Source: Galaxea fascicularis (taxonomy: Eukaryota > Cnidaria > Anthozoa > Scleractinia > Euphylliidae). From it: a stretch of 64,000 bases of DNA. A program made the translations under genes and the position numbers. Location: NCBI GenBank assembly GCA_948470475.1, contig OX419342.1, positions 24,383,454 to 24,447,453 of the forward strand, given 5' to 3'. The notes under the pieces were generated by a model. It did no database searches. It saw only the letters and a list, made by a program, of their open reading frames with translations, and was not told the DNA's origin. This document shows positions 22,910 through 36,354 of the stretch, one piece after another. The stretch's first letter is position 1. Every line of letters begins with the position of its first letter.

Positions 22910-25526
22910 AGCCACCATACTTTTTTGAGTAATCACTATATCAACGAAATCTGCGCTGTTTTTACCACCATACCTTTTTAGCAACCCCCAAATCAACGCA
23001 ATCTGTTTCGTTGTTACCACCATACCTTTCAACGAAATTTGTTTGGTTTATTTACGGGAACAAATGTGAATTTGAGTGTTATAAACTCTTGTACCGTTTA
23101 AATTCTTATTTGTTGCCCCAAGTCATTTCGTTTAGGAGTAGCGGCCCGGGAATGGTTGGTGTTGTGAATATCAAGCAAGTTAAACTTCTCGTAGTTACTC
23201 TTTTATACAAAGCGTTGATATTACAAGAAAACCTGTTCTGATCGTTTGAAAACGGATATAAAGCTCCAAACAAAAACAGATGCGTCACCGGATCGTCGTA
23301 CCTTGACAATAACCCGAGGATCGCTTATGCCAGCCGAGCCCGGCCCCGCAACTGTCCGTTTCGTAAACGGTCGTTGCCATTTTTAAGACACTTAGAAAAT
23401 TGTTCAACTGGTAAAGAAAGTCTTCCTTATCAAAAGGTAAAAATTTCCAATCCAGAATTGAACCTGGGCCCTTCACTTGTTATGATCTTTCCCTCACCAC
23501 TACGCTACCCCGCTGATCGGCCACAGACCCCCCAAACATTTAAGTATATTCTATAGTTAACTGGCTTTCACAACTGATACATCTATAACAGATCAACCTA
23601 GCCCTATCCCGAAGTATTAACGCAATTTAACTAGGGCCTAAACGTCACCCTTTCTAAGATGATTCGAAAAGTTTCAAATTGCCTTATTACACCATACTAA
23701 AGGCTTGGTTCACCAGCCAATGACGACACCATTAATAATGGCAACGACCCTTACGAAAAGGAAATAGGCCCCAGCCCCTCGCTTGGATTTGAATATCTAT
23801 GTCATCCCATGACAATCACAGAGGGATAGAGTTATCGGCCTCTAAACCATATGTGAAAATCCCTTTCCAAATATATATAACATATGATTATTTTCCTGCT
23901 CTGGTAAAGACATTCGCCTTAAAAGCATTCGGAAACTCAGGACAAAAATCGTAACGTGCGAATACAGTAAAAAAAACCCGCATAAAAGAACCGGTTTTTC
24001 ACTTTCAGGCCGATGCTGTTCTTATGTATTGGGTACGTAGTGAAAAATCAGCCTCAAGCTGTTCATAACATTCTGTCTGAAAATTATACACTATATTGCA
24101 CAATTGATATTGCTTTATTAATTGACTCCATCCTCTCAAATCAAGGGACTGGTCATTACTTATAAGCGAGTTGCTGTCACAGATAACTGAGAGGTAGTAG
24201 CTTTGAAATAGGTGCTTGAACCAAAAAACCAACCCAGCAACATAAAAATACAGCATCCTCATAAAAATTACCCCAACATATATGCTGATACCCAGTATTT
24301 CCTTATATATAAGAACCAGTTGAATTTATCAGGCTGGATTAGTCCTTGTGTCTATGGTGTTGTTTTTACTAAATTTCAGCCCGGAGGTTATTAAGCCATT
24401 TGTTCTTTTATGCTAGTCTCTCGAACTTCATCAGTGGTGTGAATAATCAGTTTCGTTCTCACGTAGTCCAAAGAGAGACCCACACAACATAAAGGTTTTA
24501 ACCACTGAAGAGCACACGATTTCAGGAGGCCTTTTCCATGCATTAAACAAACGACATCACATGATCTCAGCTGATTATTTACATCGCTGATGAAATTCGA
24601 TAGCTTCAAACGAAATATTCTTGTGTAAAGAGTTTTGCTGTCTTTAAGACCAATGTATATATGATGGTGTGGCTATTGTGTCATCTATGTGGTGTGCACT
24701 TGCACATTTACTAAGTGGCATGCGTATTACCATTTTGTTCTATTCTAAACAGAATAACTGATAAAATGAATTAATACATTCTCATGCATACTAAGCAAGG
24801 ATTCTGTTCAATTTTGTTAGGTCATGGGACTGGATCAGAAGACTGGAGTTCTTAAAGTATTACAGTTTTTAACATCAACAGACTTTCCTTGCTTCATCGC
24901 ATGTAAATTCTTCATTAGATTTTCCTTTAGCGAAAACCAGAATTCACAAAAAAAAAAACGCTACAAAGACGCCTGTATAATAGAGCTTTATAAACTGCAC
25001 ACTATTCTTTAATATAAGATTTGAAGTTTTTACCATGTCCTTTGATAGTCACTAGAAACATATCAGCAAGTTCATGCACATGCAAGCAAAACTAAACAAA
25101 GTCAGCTGATTATTTCAGTAAAAGGCTTTAAAATAATGCCCAAAAAGAATTACTAATAATTTGATTTGCCCTTGAAAAACTCTCTTTTAAATTTAGCTAG
25201 GGCTAAATACCAAATATATATGTTTTTTTTTGGGGGGGGGGGAAAGCGGTACACAGGGGAATTTATTTTATAAAGATGCATCCATGTTTTTACACTTTCA
25301 CTCCCACGATCTCCATATTAATTCTCCTAACTGTCTGCCATACACTTCCTATGATGTTAGTTCTGAGAATTTGGTGCTGATTTTTCTTTATTCTCATCAC
25401 CTGTCTTTTTTACTATATTATGTAATGATATTGCAAGGGAAAATACTTATTGGTGACTTCTGGGAGTGAAAGGGTTAATGTGGCATTAAGGATTTCTTGG
25501 TTCATTGTCTTCATTAGAAAAATGCA

Positions 25527-26018
25527 TTAGTGGGGAAGTTCGTATTTAGCGAGTTCTTTATCTAGCTCATCCAGATCGGCAAGAGCTTGGCTGCTTAAAA
25601 TCTGTTCTTCTTCTTCCTGTATTGTTTGCTTTCGTTCAAGTTCTCTCTGTAAGGCCTGTCTGTACTCTTCGTGTCGCATAACAACTTGCTCGGCTTCTTT
25701 TTTGTACAATCGCTTTAACATCGTCTGCCAACAGTCCAGCTCAGTGTATCGAAATAAATCCCACTGAAAATGAAAGAGAATTAAGTATTGTGTTTTAACA
25801 TTACCATTCCTGACACTTTTATAATGCAGTTCTTGTTTACATAATCAGAAACGTGAATCTGAACCCACTAAGGGAACAATATTCCAAGAAAGGATACTTT
25901 TTAATGGTTTCACAAATTACCATGTTAATCAGTAGAGTTGCATAAGATGGTCTTACCTTCAGAAAACAGTCATATTCTGGAGAAGCTTTGGCATAAACTT
26001 GAAGCCATTCTGGAATTT
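25527..26018 (-). pseudogene. SAV1: SAV1 exon 7-8 duplicate in U3 (intact)
   Basis: Exon 7 equivalent at 25957-26018 and complete exon 8 equivalent at 25527-25763, open to the normal stop. Confidence 0.85.
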
Positions 26019-26722
26019 CTGGTTAAAAAACGAAACAGACCAGAAAGAATGTTTGAAAAGTACTATAATCTTAATTGGATTTCTGTAGGACTGTGATGTT
26101 ACACTATAAATTCCAAGACAAATTTTACAGAATGTTCGATGTGACACTTGACTTCCCCTATGAATCACAAAAATATGTATATGATAGTGTAACCATTGTG
26201 TCATCCATGTGATGCGCAATAAGGGAAAGTCTCTTGTTCACATTAACAGAGGAAGACTGAAATCGTATAGCTAAACAATCTGCACAAAACAAACTGTCCG
26301 CAGGTCTGATAGGAAGTAGTGAAGTCATAGAGTGTGCAATATCTCGAAACCGATGCATAATGCCTCATGATCGCCTTCAGAGATCTGAAATTACAGATCA
26401 AAATTGCCTTCTCCTAGACCATACAAAGTAACCATATCCAGTTGAAACATTCAAAACAAGTTCAGTATAAACTGTTGGAAGAAAATCATATTAAGTCGGT
26501 TCTGTTTCCCGCGCCGAAATGGTCAGACACGGTACTGCGTTCAAGCTTAATTAAGTCAAAATTATGGCGTGGAGAAATTGGCACAAGAACTATCACAGAA
26601 TCGTAAAAAACTTTTCCTTCACAATCTCAACGTTAATATGTTAAAAGAGAATAGGTTCCTGTGGCTTTATATTAACTACGTACCATTATTTTAAACAAAG
26701 AACCTTTCGTTTTCATTATATT

Positions 26723-28615
26723 TGGTTTGTAACCAGTTTTGACATCACCAAAACCCGTTTTGACCTGACCCAACCCAGTTTTGCCCTGACCAAACCCGCT
26801 TCTGCCCTAAACCAAAACGGTTTAGCCCTGAACAAACCGGTTTTGCCCTGACAAAAACCAGTTTTCACCTGACCCAAACCGGTTTTGCCTTGACCAAAAA
26901 AACTTTTGACCTGAGCCAAACCGCTTTTGTCCTTACCCAAACCGGTTTTGTTCTGGCCCAAACCAGTTTCATCCTGACCTAAACCGGTTTTGTTCTGACC
27001 CACACCGGTTTTGCCCTGGCCTAAACCGGTTCTCCCCTGACAAAAACCAGTTTTTACCTGACCCAAACCGGTTTTTTCCTCACCCAAACCAGTCTTGCCC
27101 TGACCAAAACAAGTTTTAACCTGAGCCAAACCGGTTTTTCCTCTAACTCAAACCGGTTTCATCTTGACCTCAACCGGTTCTGTCCTGACCCAAACCGGTT
27201 TTGCCCTGGCCTAAACCGGTTTTCCTGTGACCAAACCCCAAACCCAAACCAGTTTTGTTCTGACCCAAACCACTTTTGCCTTGACTAAAACAAGTTTTCG
27301 CCTGACCCAAACTGGTTTTCTCCTCACGCAAACCGGTTGTGGACTGACCAAAACCGGTTTTTCCTCTAACCCAAACCGGTTTCATCTTGACCTAAACCGG
27401 TTTTGTTCTGACCCAAACCGGTTTTGTCCTGACCCAAACTGGTTTTGGCCTAATCAAAACCGGTTGTCCCTTGACTAAAACCGGTTTTCACCTGACCCAA
27501 ACCGGTTTTGCCCTTACCCAAACCGGTTTCATCCTGGCCTCAACCAGTTTTGTCCTGACCCAAGCTGGTTTTGCCCTGGCCTAAACCGGTTTTGTCTTGA
27601 CCCAACCCAGTTTACCTCTGACCAAACCCAAACCCAAACCGGTTTTGCCTTGACTAAAACCGGTTTTCACCTGACCCAAACTGGTTTTCTCCTCACCCAA
27701 ACCAGTTGTGCCCTGACCAAAACCGGTTTTTCCTCTAACCCAAACCGGTTTCATCCTGACCTAAACCGGTTTTGCCTTGACTAAAACCGGTTTTCACCTA
27801 ACCCAAACCGGTGTCATCCTGGCCTCAACCGGTTTAGTCCTGACCGAAACCGGTTTTGCCCTTGCCTAAACCGGTTTTGCCTTGACTAAAACCGGTTTTC
27901 CTCTGACCAAACACAACCCAAACCGGTTGTGTTCTGACCCAAACCGGTTTTTCCTTGACTAAAACCGGTTTTCACCTTTCCCAAACCGGTTTTGTCCTCA
28001 CCCAAACTGGTTTCATCGTGGCCTCAACCGGTTTAAGCCTGACCCAAACCGGTTTTGCCCTTGCCTAAACCGGTTTACCTCTGACCAAACCCAAACCCAA
28101 ACCGGTTTTGCCTTGACTAAAACAGGTTTTCACCTGACCCAAACTGGTTTTCTCCTCACCCAAACCGGTTGTGCCCTGACCAAAACCGGTTTTTCCGCTA
28201 ACCCAAACCGGTTTTATCCTGACCTAAACCGGTTTTGTTCTGACCCAAACCGGTTTTGTCCTGACCTAAACTGGTTTTTCCCCGACCTAAACCGGTTTTG
28301 CCTTGACTAAAACCGGTTTTCACCTGACCCAAACTGGTTTTGTCCCCACCCAAACCGGTTTTGCTCTGACCCAAACAAGTTTTCCTTTCTCCCAAACAGG
28401 TTTTGCCTTGACTCAAACCGGGTTTTCAGTGACCAAAACTGGTTTTCCCTTCACCCAAACCGGTTTTGTTCTGACCTTAACCGGTTTCACCTTTACCCAA
28501 ATCGTTTTTTTCTGAGCCAAGGCTGTTTTGTCCTCACTGAAACCGGTTGGTGTGACCAAAACCGGTTTTGCCCCAACCCAACTGGTTTGTTCCTGACCCA
28601 AATCTGTTTGGTTTT
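26723..28615. repeat. 21-bp minisatellite of U4 (~90 repeats)
   Basis: 1893 bp. The extra monomer near 28464-28484 is the one also kept in U0 and U5, so it is probably ancestral. Confidence 0.95.
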
Positions 28616-30390
28616 AGCCACCATACTTTTTTGAGTAATCACTATATCAACGAAATCTGCGCTGTTTTTACCACCATACCTTTTTAGCAACCCCCAAATC
28701 AACGCAATCTGTTTCGTTGTTACCACCATACCTTTCAACGAAATTTGTTTGGTTTATTTACGGGAACAAATGTGAATTTGAGTGTTATAAACTCTTGTAC
28801 CGTTTAAATTCTTATTTGTTGCCCCAAGTCATTTCGTTTAGGAGTAGCGGCCCGGGAATGGTTGGTGTTGTGAATATCAAGCAAGTTAAACTTCTCGTAG
28901 TTACTCTTTTATACAAAGCGTTGATATTACAAGAAAACCTGTTCTGATCGTTTGAAAACGGATATAAAGCTCCAAACAAAAACAGATGCGTCACCGGATC
29001 GTCGTACCTTGACAATAACCCGAGGATCGCTTATGCCAGCCGAGCCCGGCCCCGCAACTGTCCGTTTCGTAAACGGTCGTTGCCATTTTTAAGACACTTA
29101 GAAAATTGTTCAACTGGTAAAGAAAGTCTTCCTTATCAAAAGGTAAAAATTTCCAATCCAGAATTGAACCTGGGCCCTTCACTTGTTATGATCTTTCCCT
29201 CACCACTACGCTACCCCGCTGATCGGCCACAGACCCCCCAAACATTTAAGTATATTCTATAGTTAACTGGCTTTCACAACTGATACATCTATAACAGATC
29301 AACCTAGCCCTATCCCGAAGTATTAACGCAATTTAACTAGGGCCTAAACGTCACCCTTTCTAAGATGATTCGAAAAGTTTCAAATTGCCTTATTACACCA
29401 TACTAAAGGCTTGGTTCACCAGCCAATGACGACACCATTAATAATGGCAACGACCCTTACGAAAAGGAAATAGGCCCCAGCCCCTCGCTTGGATTTGAAT
29501 ATCTATGTCATCCCATGACAATCACAGAGGGATAGAGTTATCGGCCCCTAAACCATATGTGAAAATCCCTTTCCAAATATATATAACATATGATTATTTT
29601 CCTGCTCTGGTAAAGACATTCGCCTTAAAAGCATTCGGAAACTCAGGACAAAAATCGTAACGTGCGAATACAGTAAAAAAAACCCGCATAAAAGAACCGG
29701 TTTTTCACTTTCAGGCCGATGCTGTTCTTATGTATTGGGTACGTAGTGAAAAATCAGCCTCAAGCTGTTCATAACATTCTGTCTGAAAATTATACACTAT
29801 ATTGCACAATTGATATTGCTTTATTAATTGACTCCATCCTCTCAAATCAAGGGACTGGTCATTACTTATAAGCGAGTTGCTGTCACAGATAACTGAGAGG
29901 TAGTAGCTTTGAAATAGGTGCTTGAACCAAAAAACCAACCCAGCAACATAAAAATACAGCATCCTCATAAAAATTACCCCAACATATATGCTGATACCCA
30001 GTATTTCCTTATATATAAGAACCAGTTGAATTTATCAGGCTGGATTAGTCCTTGTGTCTATGGTGTTGTTTTTACTAAATTTCAGCCCGGAGGTTATTAA
30101 GCCATTTGTTCTTTTATGCTAGTCTCTCGAACTTCATCAGTGGTGTGAATAATCAGTTTCGTTCTCACGTAGTCCAAAGAGAGACCCACACAACATAAAG
30201 GTTTTAACCACTGAAGAGCACACGATTTCAGGAGGCCTTTTCCATGCATTAAACAAACGACATCACATGATCTCAGCTGATTATTTACATCGCTGATGAA
30301 ATTCGATAGCTTCAAACGAAATATTCTTGTGTAAAGAGTTTTGCTGTCTTTAAGACCAATGTATATATGATGGTGTGGCTATTGTGTCAT

Positions 30391-30834
30391 CTATGTGGTG
30401 TGCACTTGCACATTTACTAAGTTTTCTTCTTCCTGTATTGTTTGCTTTCGTTCAAGTTCTCTCTGTAAGGCCTGTCTGTACTCTTCGTGTCGCATAACAA
30501 CTTGCTCGGCTTCTTTTTTGTACAATCGCTTTAACATCGTCTGCCAACAGTCCAGCTCAGTGTATCGAAATAAATCCCACTGAAAATGAAAGAGAATTAA
30601 GTATTGTGTTTTAACATTACCATTCCTGACACTTTTATAATGCAGTTCTTGTTTACATAATCAGAAACGTGAATCTGAACCCACTAAGGGAACAATATTC
30701 CAAGAAAGGATACTTTTTAATGGTTTCACAAATTACCATGTTAATCAGTAGAGTTGCATAAGATGGTCTTACCTTCAGAAAACAGTCATATTCTGGAGAA
30801 GCTTTGGCATAAACTTGAAGCCATTCTGGAATTT
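30391..30834 (-). pseudogene. SAV1: SAV1 exon 7-8 duplicate in U4, truncated
   Basis: Exon 7 equivalent 30773-30834. Truncated exon 8 runs 30579-30391 with the same replacement tail and stop as in U2. Confidence 0.85.
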
Positions 30835-31538
30835 CTGGTTAAAAAACGAAACAGACCAGAAAGAATGTTTGAAAAGTACTATAATCTTAATTGGATTTCT
30901 GTAGGACTGTGATGTTACACTATAAATTCCAAGACAAATTTTACAGAATGTTCGATGTGACACTTGACTTCCCCTATGAATCACAAAAATATGTATATGA
31001 TAGTGTAACCATTGTGTCATCCATGTGATGCGCAATAAGGGAAAGTCTCTTGTTCACATTAACAGAGGAAGACTGAAATCGTATAGCTAAACAATCTGCA
31101 CAAAACAAACTGTCCGCAGGTCTGATAGGAAGTAGTGAAGTCATAGAGTGTGCAATATCTCGAAACCGATGCATAATGCCTCATGATCGCCTTCAGAGAT
31201 CTGAAATTACAGATCAAAATTGCCTTCTCCTAGACCATACAAAGTAACCATATCCAGTTGAAACATTCAAAACAAGTTCAGTATAAACTGTTGGAAGAAA
31301 ATCATATTAAGTCGGTTCTGTTTCCCGCGCCGAAATGGTCAGACACGGTACTGCGTTCAAGCTTAATTAAGTCAAAATTATGGCGTGGAGAAATTGGCAC
31401 AAGAACTATCACAGAATCGTAAAAAACTTTTCCTTCACAATCTCAACGTTAATATGTTAAAAGAGAATAGGTTCCTGTGGCTTTATATTAACTACGTACC
31501 ATTATTTTAAACAAAGAACCTTTCGTTTTCATTATATT

Positions 31539-33431
31539 TGGTTTGTAACCAGTTTTGACATCACCAAAACCCGTTTTGACCTGACCCAACCCAGTTTTGC
31601 CCTGACCAAACCCGCTTCTGCCCTAAACCAAAACGGTTTAGCCCTGAACAAACCGGTTTTGCCCTGACAAAAACCAGTTTTCACCTGACCCAAACCGGTT
31701 TTGCCTTGACCAAAAAAACTTTTGACCTGAGCCAAACCGCTTTTGTCCTTACCCAAACCGGTTTTGTTCTGGCCCAAACCAGTTTCATCCTGACCTAAAC
31801 CGGTTTTGTTCTGACCCACACCGGTTTTGCCCTGGCCTAAACCGGTTCTCCCCTGACAAAAACCAGTTTTTACCTGACCCAAACCGGTTTTTTCCTCACC
31901 CAAACCAGTCTTGCCCTGACCAAAACAAGTTTTAACCTGAGCCAAACCGGTTTTTCCTCTAACTCAAACCGGTTTCATCTTGACCTCAACCGGTTCTGTC
32001 CTGACCCAAACCGGTTTTGCCCTGGCCTAAACCGGTTTTCCTGTGACCAAACCCCAAACCCAAACCAGTTTTGTTCTGACCCAAACCACTTTTGCCTTGA
32101 CTAAAACACGTTTTCGCCTGACCCAAACTGGTTTTCTCCTCACGCAAACCGGTTGTGGACTGACCAAAACCGGTTTTTCCTCTAACCCAAACCGGTTTCA
32201 TCTTGACCTAAACCGGTTTTGTTCTGACCCAAACCGGTTTTGTCCTGACCCAAACTGGTTTTGGCCTAATCAAAACCGGTTGTCCCTTGACTAAAACCGG
32301 TTTTCACCTGACCCAAACCGGTTTTGCCCTTACCCAAACCGGTTTCATCCTGGCCTCAACCAGTTTTGTCCTGACCCAAGCTGGTTTTGCCCTGGCCTAA
32401 ACCGGTTTTGTCTTGACCCAACCCAGTTTACCTCTGACCAAACCCAAACCCAAACCGGTTTTGCCTTGACTAAAACCGGTTTTCACCTGACCCAAACTGG
32501 TTTTCTCCTCACCCAAACCAGTTGTGCCCTGACCAAAACCGGTTTTTCCTCTAACCCAAACCGGTTTCATCCTGACCTAAACCGGTTTTGCCTTGACTAA
32601 AACCGGTTTTCACCTAACCCAAACCGGTGTCATCCTGGCCTCAACCGGTTTAGTCCTGACCGAAACCGGTTTTGCCCTTGCCTAAACCGGTTTTGCCTTG
32701 ACTAAAACCGGTTTTCCTCTGACCAAACACAACCCAAACCGGTTGTGTTCTGACCCAAACCGGTTTTTCCTTGACTAAAACCGGTTTTCACCTTTCCCAA
32801 ACCGGTTTTGTCCTCACCCAAACTGGTTTCATCGTGGCCTCAACCGGTTTAAGCCTGACCCAAACCGGTTTTGCCCTTGCCTAAACCGGTTTACCTCTGA
32901 CCAAACCCAAACCCAAACCGGTTTTGCCTTGACTAAAACAGGTTTTCACCTGACCCAAACTGGTTTTCTCCTCACCCAAACCGGTTGTGCCCTGACCAAA
33001 ACCGGTTTTTCCGCTAACCCAAACCGGTTTTATCCTGACCTAAACCGGTTTTGTTCTGACCCAAACCGGTTTTGTCCTGACCTAAACTGGTTTTTCCCCG
33101 ACCTAAACCGGTTTTGCCTTGACTAAAACCGGTTTTCACCTGACCCAAACTGGTTTTGTCCCCACCCAAACCGGTTTTGCTCTGACCCAAACAAGTTTTC
33201 CTTTCTCCCAAACAGGTTTTGCCTTGACTCAAACCGGGTTTTCAGTGACCAAAACTGGTTTTCCCTTCACCCAAACCGGTTTTGTTCTGACCTTAACCGG
33301 TTTCACCTTTACCCAAATCGTTTTTTTCTGAGCCAAGGCTGTTTTGTCCTCACTGAAACCGGTTGGTGTGACCAAAACCGGTTTTGCCCCAACCCAACTG
33401 GTTTGTTCCTGACCCAAATCTGTTTGGTTTT
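31539..33431. repeat. 21-bp minisatellite of U5
   Basis: 1893 bp. It combines variants seen in U4 (extra monomer, TTTTTCCCC) with the CACG variant seen in U6. It is thus a recombinant state. Confidence 0.95.
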
Positions 33432-35206
33432 AGCCACCATACTTTTTTGAGTAATCACTATATCAACGAAATCTGCGCTGTTTTTACCACCATACCTTTT
33501 TAGCAACCCCCAAATCAACGCAATCTGTTTCGTTGTTACCACCATACCTTTCAACGAAATTTGTTTGGTTTATTTACGGGAACAAATGTGAATTTGAGTG
33601 TTATAAACTCTTGTACCGTTTAAATTCTTATTTGTTGCCCCAAGTCATTTCGTTTAGGAGTAGCGGCCCGGGAATGGTTGGTGTTGTGAATATCAAGCAA
33701 GTTAAACTTCTCGTAGTTACTCTTTTATACAAAGCGTTGATATTACAAGAAAACCTGTTCTGATCGTTTGAAAACGGATATAAAGCTCCAAACAAAAACA
33801 GATGCGTCACCGGATCGTCGTACCTTGACAATAACCCGAGGATCGCTTATGCCAGCCGAGCCCGGCCCCGCAACTGTCCGTTTCGTAAACGGTCGTTGCC
33901 ATTTTTAAGACACTTAGAAAATTGTTCAACTGGTAAAGAAAGTCTTCCTTATCAAAAGGTAAAAATTTCCAATCCAGAATTGAACCTGGGCCCTTCACTT
34001 GTTATGATCTTTCCCTCACCACTACGCTACCCCGCTGATCGGCCACAGACCCCCCAAACATTTAAGTATATTCTATAGTTAACTGGCTTTCACAACTGAT
34101 ACATCTATAACAGATCAACCTAGCCCTATCCCGAAGTATTAACGCAATTTAACTAGGGCCTAAACGTCACCCTTTCTAAGATGATTCGAAAAGTTTCAAA
34201 TTGCCTTATTACACCATACTAAAGGCTTGGTTCACCAGCCAATGACGACACCATTAATAATGGCAACGACCCTTACGAAAAGGAAATAGGCCCCAGCCCC
34301 TCGCTTGGATTTGAATATCTATGTCATCCCATGACAATCACAGAGGGATAGAGTTATCGGCCCCTAAACCATATGTGAAAATCCCTTTCCAAATATATAT
34401 AACATATGATTATTTTCCTGCTCTGGTAAAGACATTCGCCTTAAAAGCATTCGGAAACTCAGGACAAAAATCGTAACGTGCGAATACAGTAAAAAAAACC
34501 CGCATAAAAGAACCGGTTTTTCACTTTCAGGCCGATGCTGTTCTTATGTATTGGGTACGTAGTGAAAAATCAGCCTCAAGCTGTTCATAACATTCTGTCT
34601 GAAAATTATACACTATATTGCACAATTGATATTGCTTTATTAATTGACTCCATCCTCTCAAATCAAGGGACTGGTCATTACTTATAAGCGAGTTGCTGTC
34701 ACAGATAACTGAGAGGTAGTAGCTTTGAAATAGGTGCTTGAACCAAAAAACCAACCCAGCAACATAAAAATACAGCATCCTCATAAAAATTACCCCAACA
34801 TATATGCTGATACCCAGTATTTCCTTATATATAAGAACCAGTTGAATTTATCAGGCTGGATTAGTCCTTGTGTCTATGGTGTTGTTTTTACTAAATTTCA
34901 GCCCGGAGGTTATTAAGCCATTTGTTCTTTTATGCTAGTCTCTCGAACTTCATCAGTGGTGTGAATAATCAGTTTCGTTCTCACGTAGTCCAAAGAGAGA
35001 CCCACACAACATAAAGGTTTTAACCACTGAAGAGCACACGATTTCAGGAGGCCTTTTCCATGCATTAAACAAACGACATCACATGATCTCAGCTGATTAT
35101 TTACATCGCTGATGAAATTCGATAGCTTCAAACGAAATATTCTTGTGTAAAGAGTTTTGCTGTCTTTAAGACCAATGTATATATGATGGTGTGGCTATTG
35201 TGTCAT

Positions 35207-35650
35207 CTATGTGGTGTGCACTTGCACATTTACTAAGTTTTCTTCTTCCTGTATTGTTTGCTTTCGTTCAAGTTCTCTCTGTAAGGCCTGTCTGTACTCT
35301 TCGTGTCGCATAACAACTTGCTCGGCTTCTTTTTTGTACAATCGCTTTAACATCGTCTGCCAACAGTCCAGCTCAGTGTATCGAAATAAATCCCACTGAA
35401 AATGAAAGAGAATTAAGTATTGTGTTTTAACATTACCATTCCTGACACTTTTATAATGCAGTTCTTGTTTACATAATCAGAAACGTGAATCTGAACCCAC
35501 TAAGGGAACAATATTCCAAGAAAGGATACTTTTTAATGGTTTCACAAATTACCATGTTAATCAGTAGAGTTGCATAAGATGGTCTTACCTTCAGAAAACA
35601 GTCATATTCTGGAGAAGCTTTGGCATAAACTTGAAGCCATTCTGGAATTT
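35207..35650 (-). pseudogene. SAV1: SAV1 exon 7-8 duplicate in U5, truncated
   Basis: Exon 7 equivalent 35589-35650; truncated exon 8 35395-35207. It is the first SAV1 duplicate downstream of the live gene's own polyadenylation region, and so the most plausible source of a read-through alternative tail. Confidence 0.85.
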
Positions 35651-36354
35651 CTGGTTAAAAAACGAAACAGACCAGAAAGAATGTTTGAAAAGTACTATAA
35701 TCTTAATTGGATTTCTGTAGGACTGTGATGTTACACTATAAATTCCAAGACAAATTTTACAGAATGTTCGATGTGACACTTGACTTCCCCTATGAATCAC
35801 AAAAATATGTATATGATAGTGTAACCATTGTGTCATCCATGTGATGCGCAATAAGGGAAAGTCTCTTGTTCACATTAACAGAGGAAGACTGAAATCGTAT
35901 AGCTAAACAATCTGCACAAAACAAACTGTCCGCAGGTCTGATAGGAAGTAGTGAAGTCATAGAGTGTGCAATATCTCGAAACCGATGCATAATGCCTCAT
36001 GATCGCCTTCAGAGATCTGAAATTACAGATCAAAATTGCCTTCTCCTAGACCATACAAAGTAACCATATCCAGTTGAAACATTCAAAACAAGTTCAGTAT
36101 AAACTGTTGGAAGAAAATCATATTAAGTCGGTTCTGTTTCCCGCGCCGAAATGGTCAGACACGGTACTGCGTTCAAGCTTAATTAAGTCAAAATTATGGC
36201 GTGGAGAAATTGGCACAAGAACTATCACAGAATCGTAAAAAACTTTTCCTTCACAATCTCAACGTTAATATGTTAAAAGAGAATAGGTTCCTGTGGCTTT
36301 ATATTAACTACGTACCATTATTTTAAACAAAGAACCTTTCGTTTTCATTATATT

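Larger units (their letters stand above)
20474..26158. repeat. Tandem unit U3 (5685 bp, full)
   Basis: Full-length unit. It differs from U1 by small changes only: poly-T/poly-G and poly-A tract lengths, and a C-to-T change at about 23841 (CGGCCTCTAAACC). Confidence 0.95.
26159..30974. repeat. Tandem unit U4 (4816 bp, deleted form)
   Basis: Carries the same ~892-bp deletion as U2 (junction near 30421), plus one extra 21-bp monomer in the minisatellite. The minisatellite has G-to-T at about 28277 (CTGGTTTTTCCCC). Confidence 0.95.
30975..35790. repeat. Tandem unit U5 (4816 bp, deleted form)
   Basis: Same deletion and same extra monomer as U4, but with an A-to-C change at about 32108 (AAAACACGTTTTCG) that it shares with U6 only. 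Confidence 0.95.
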
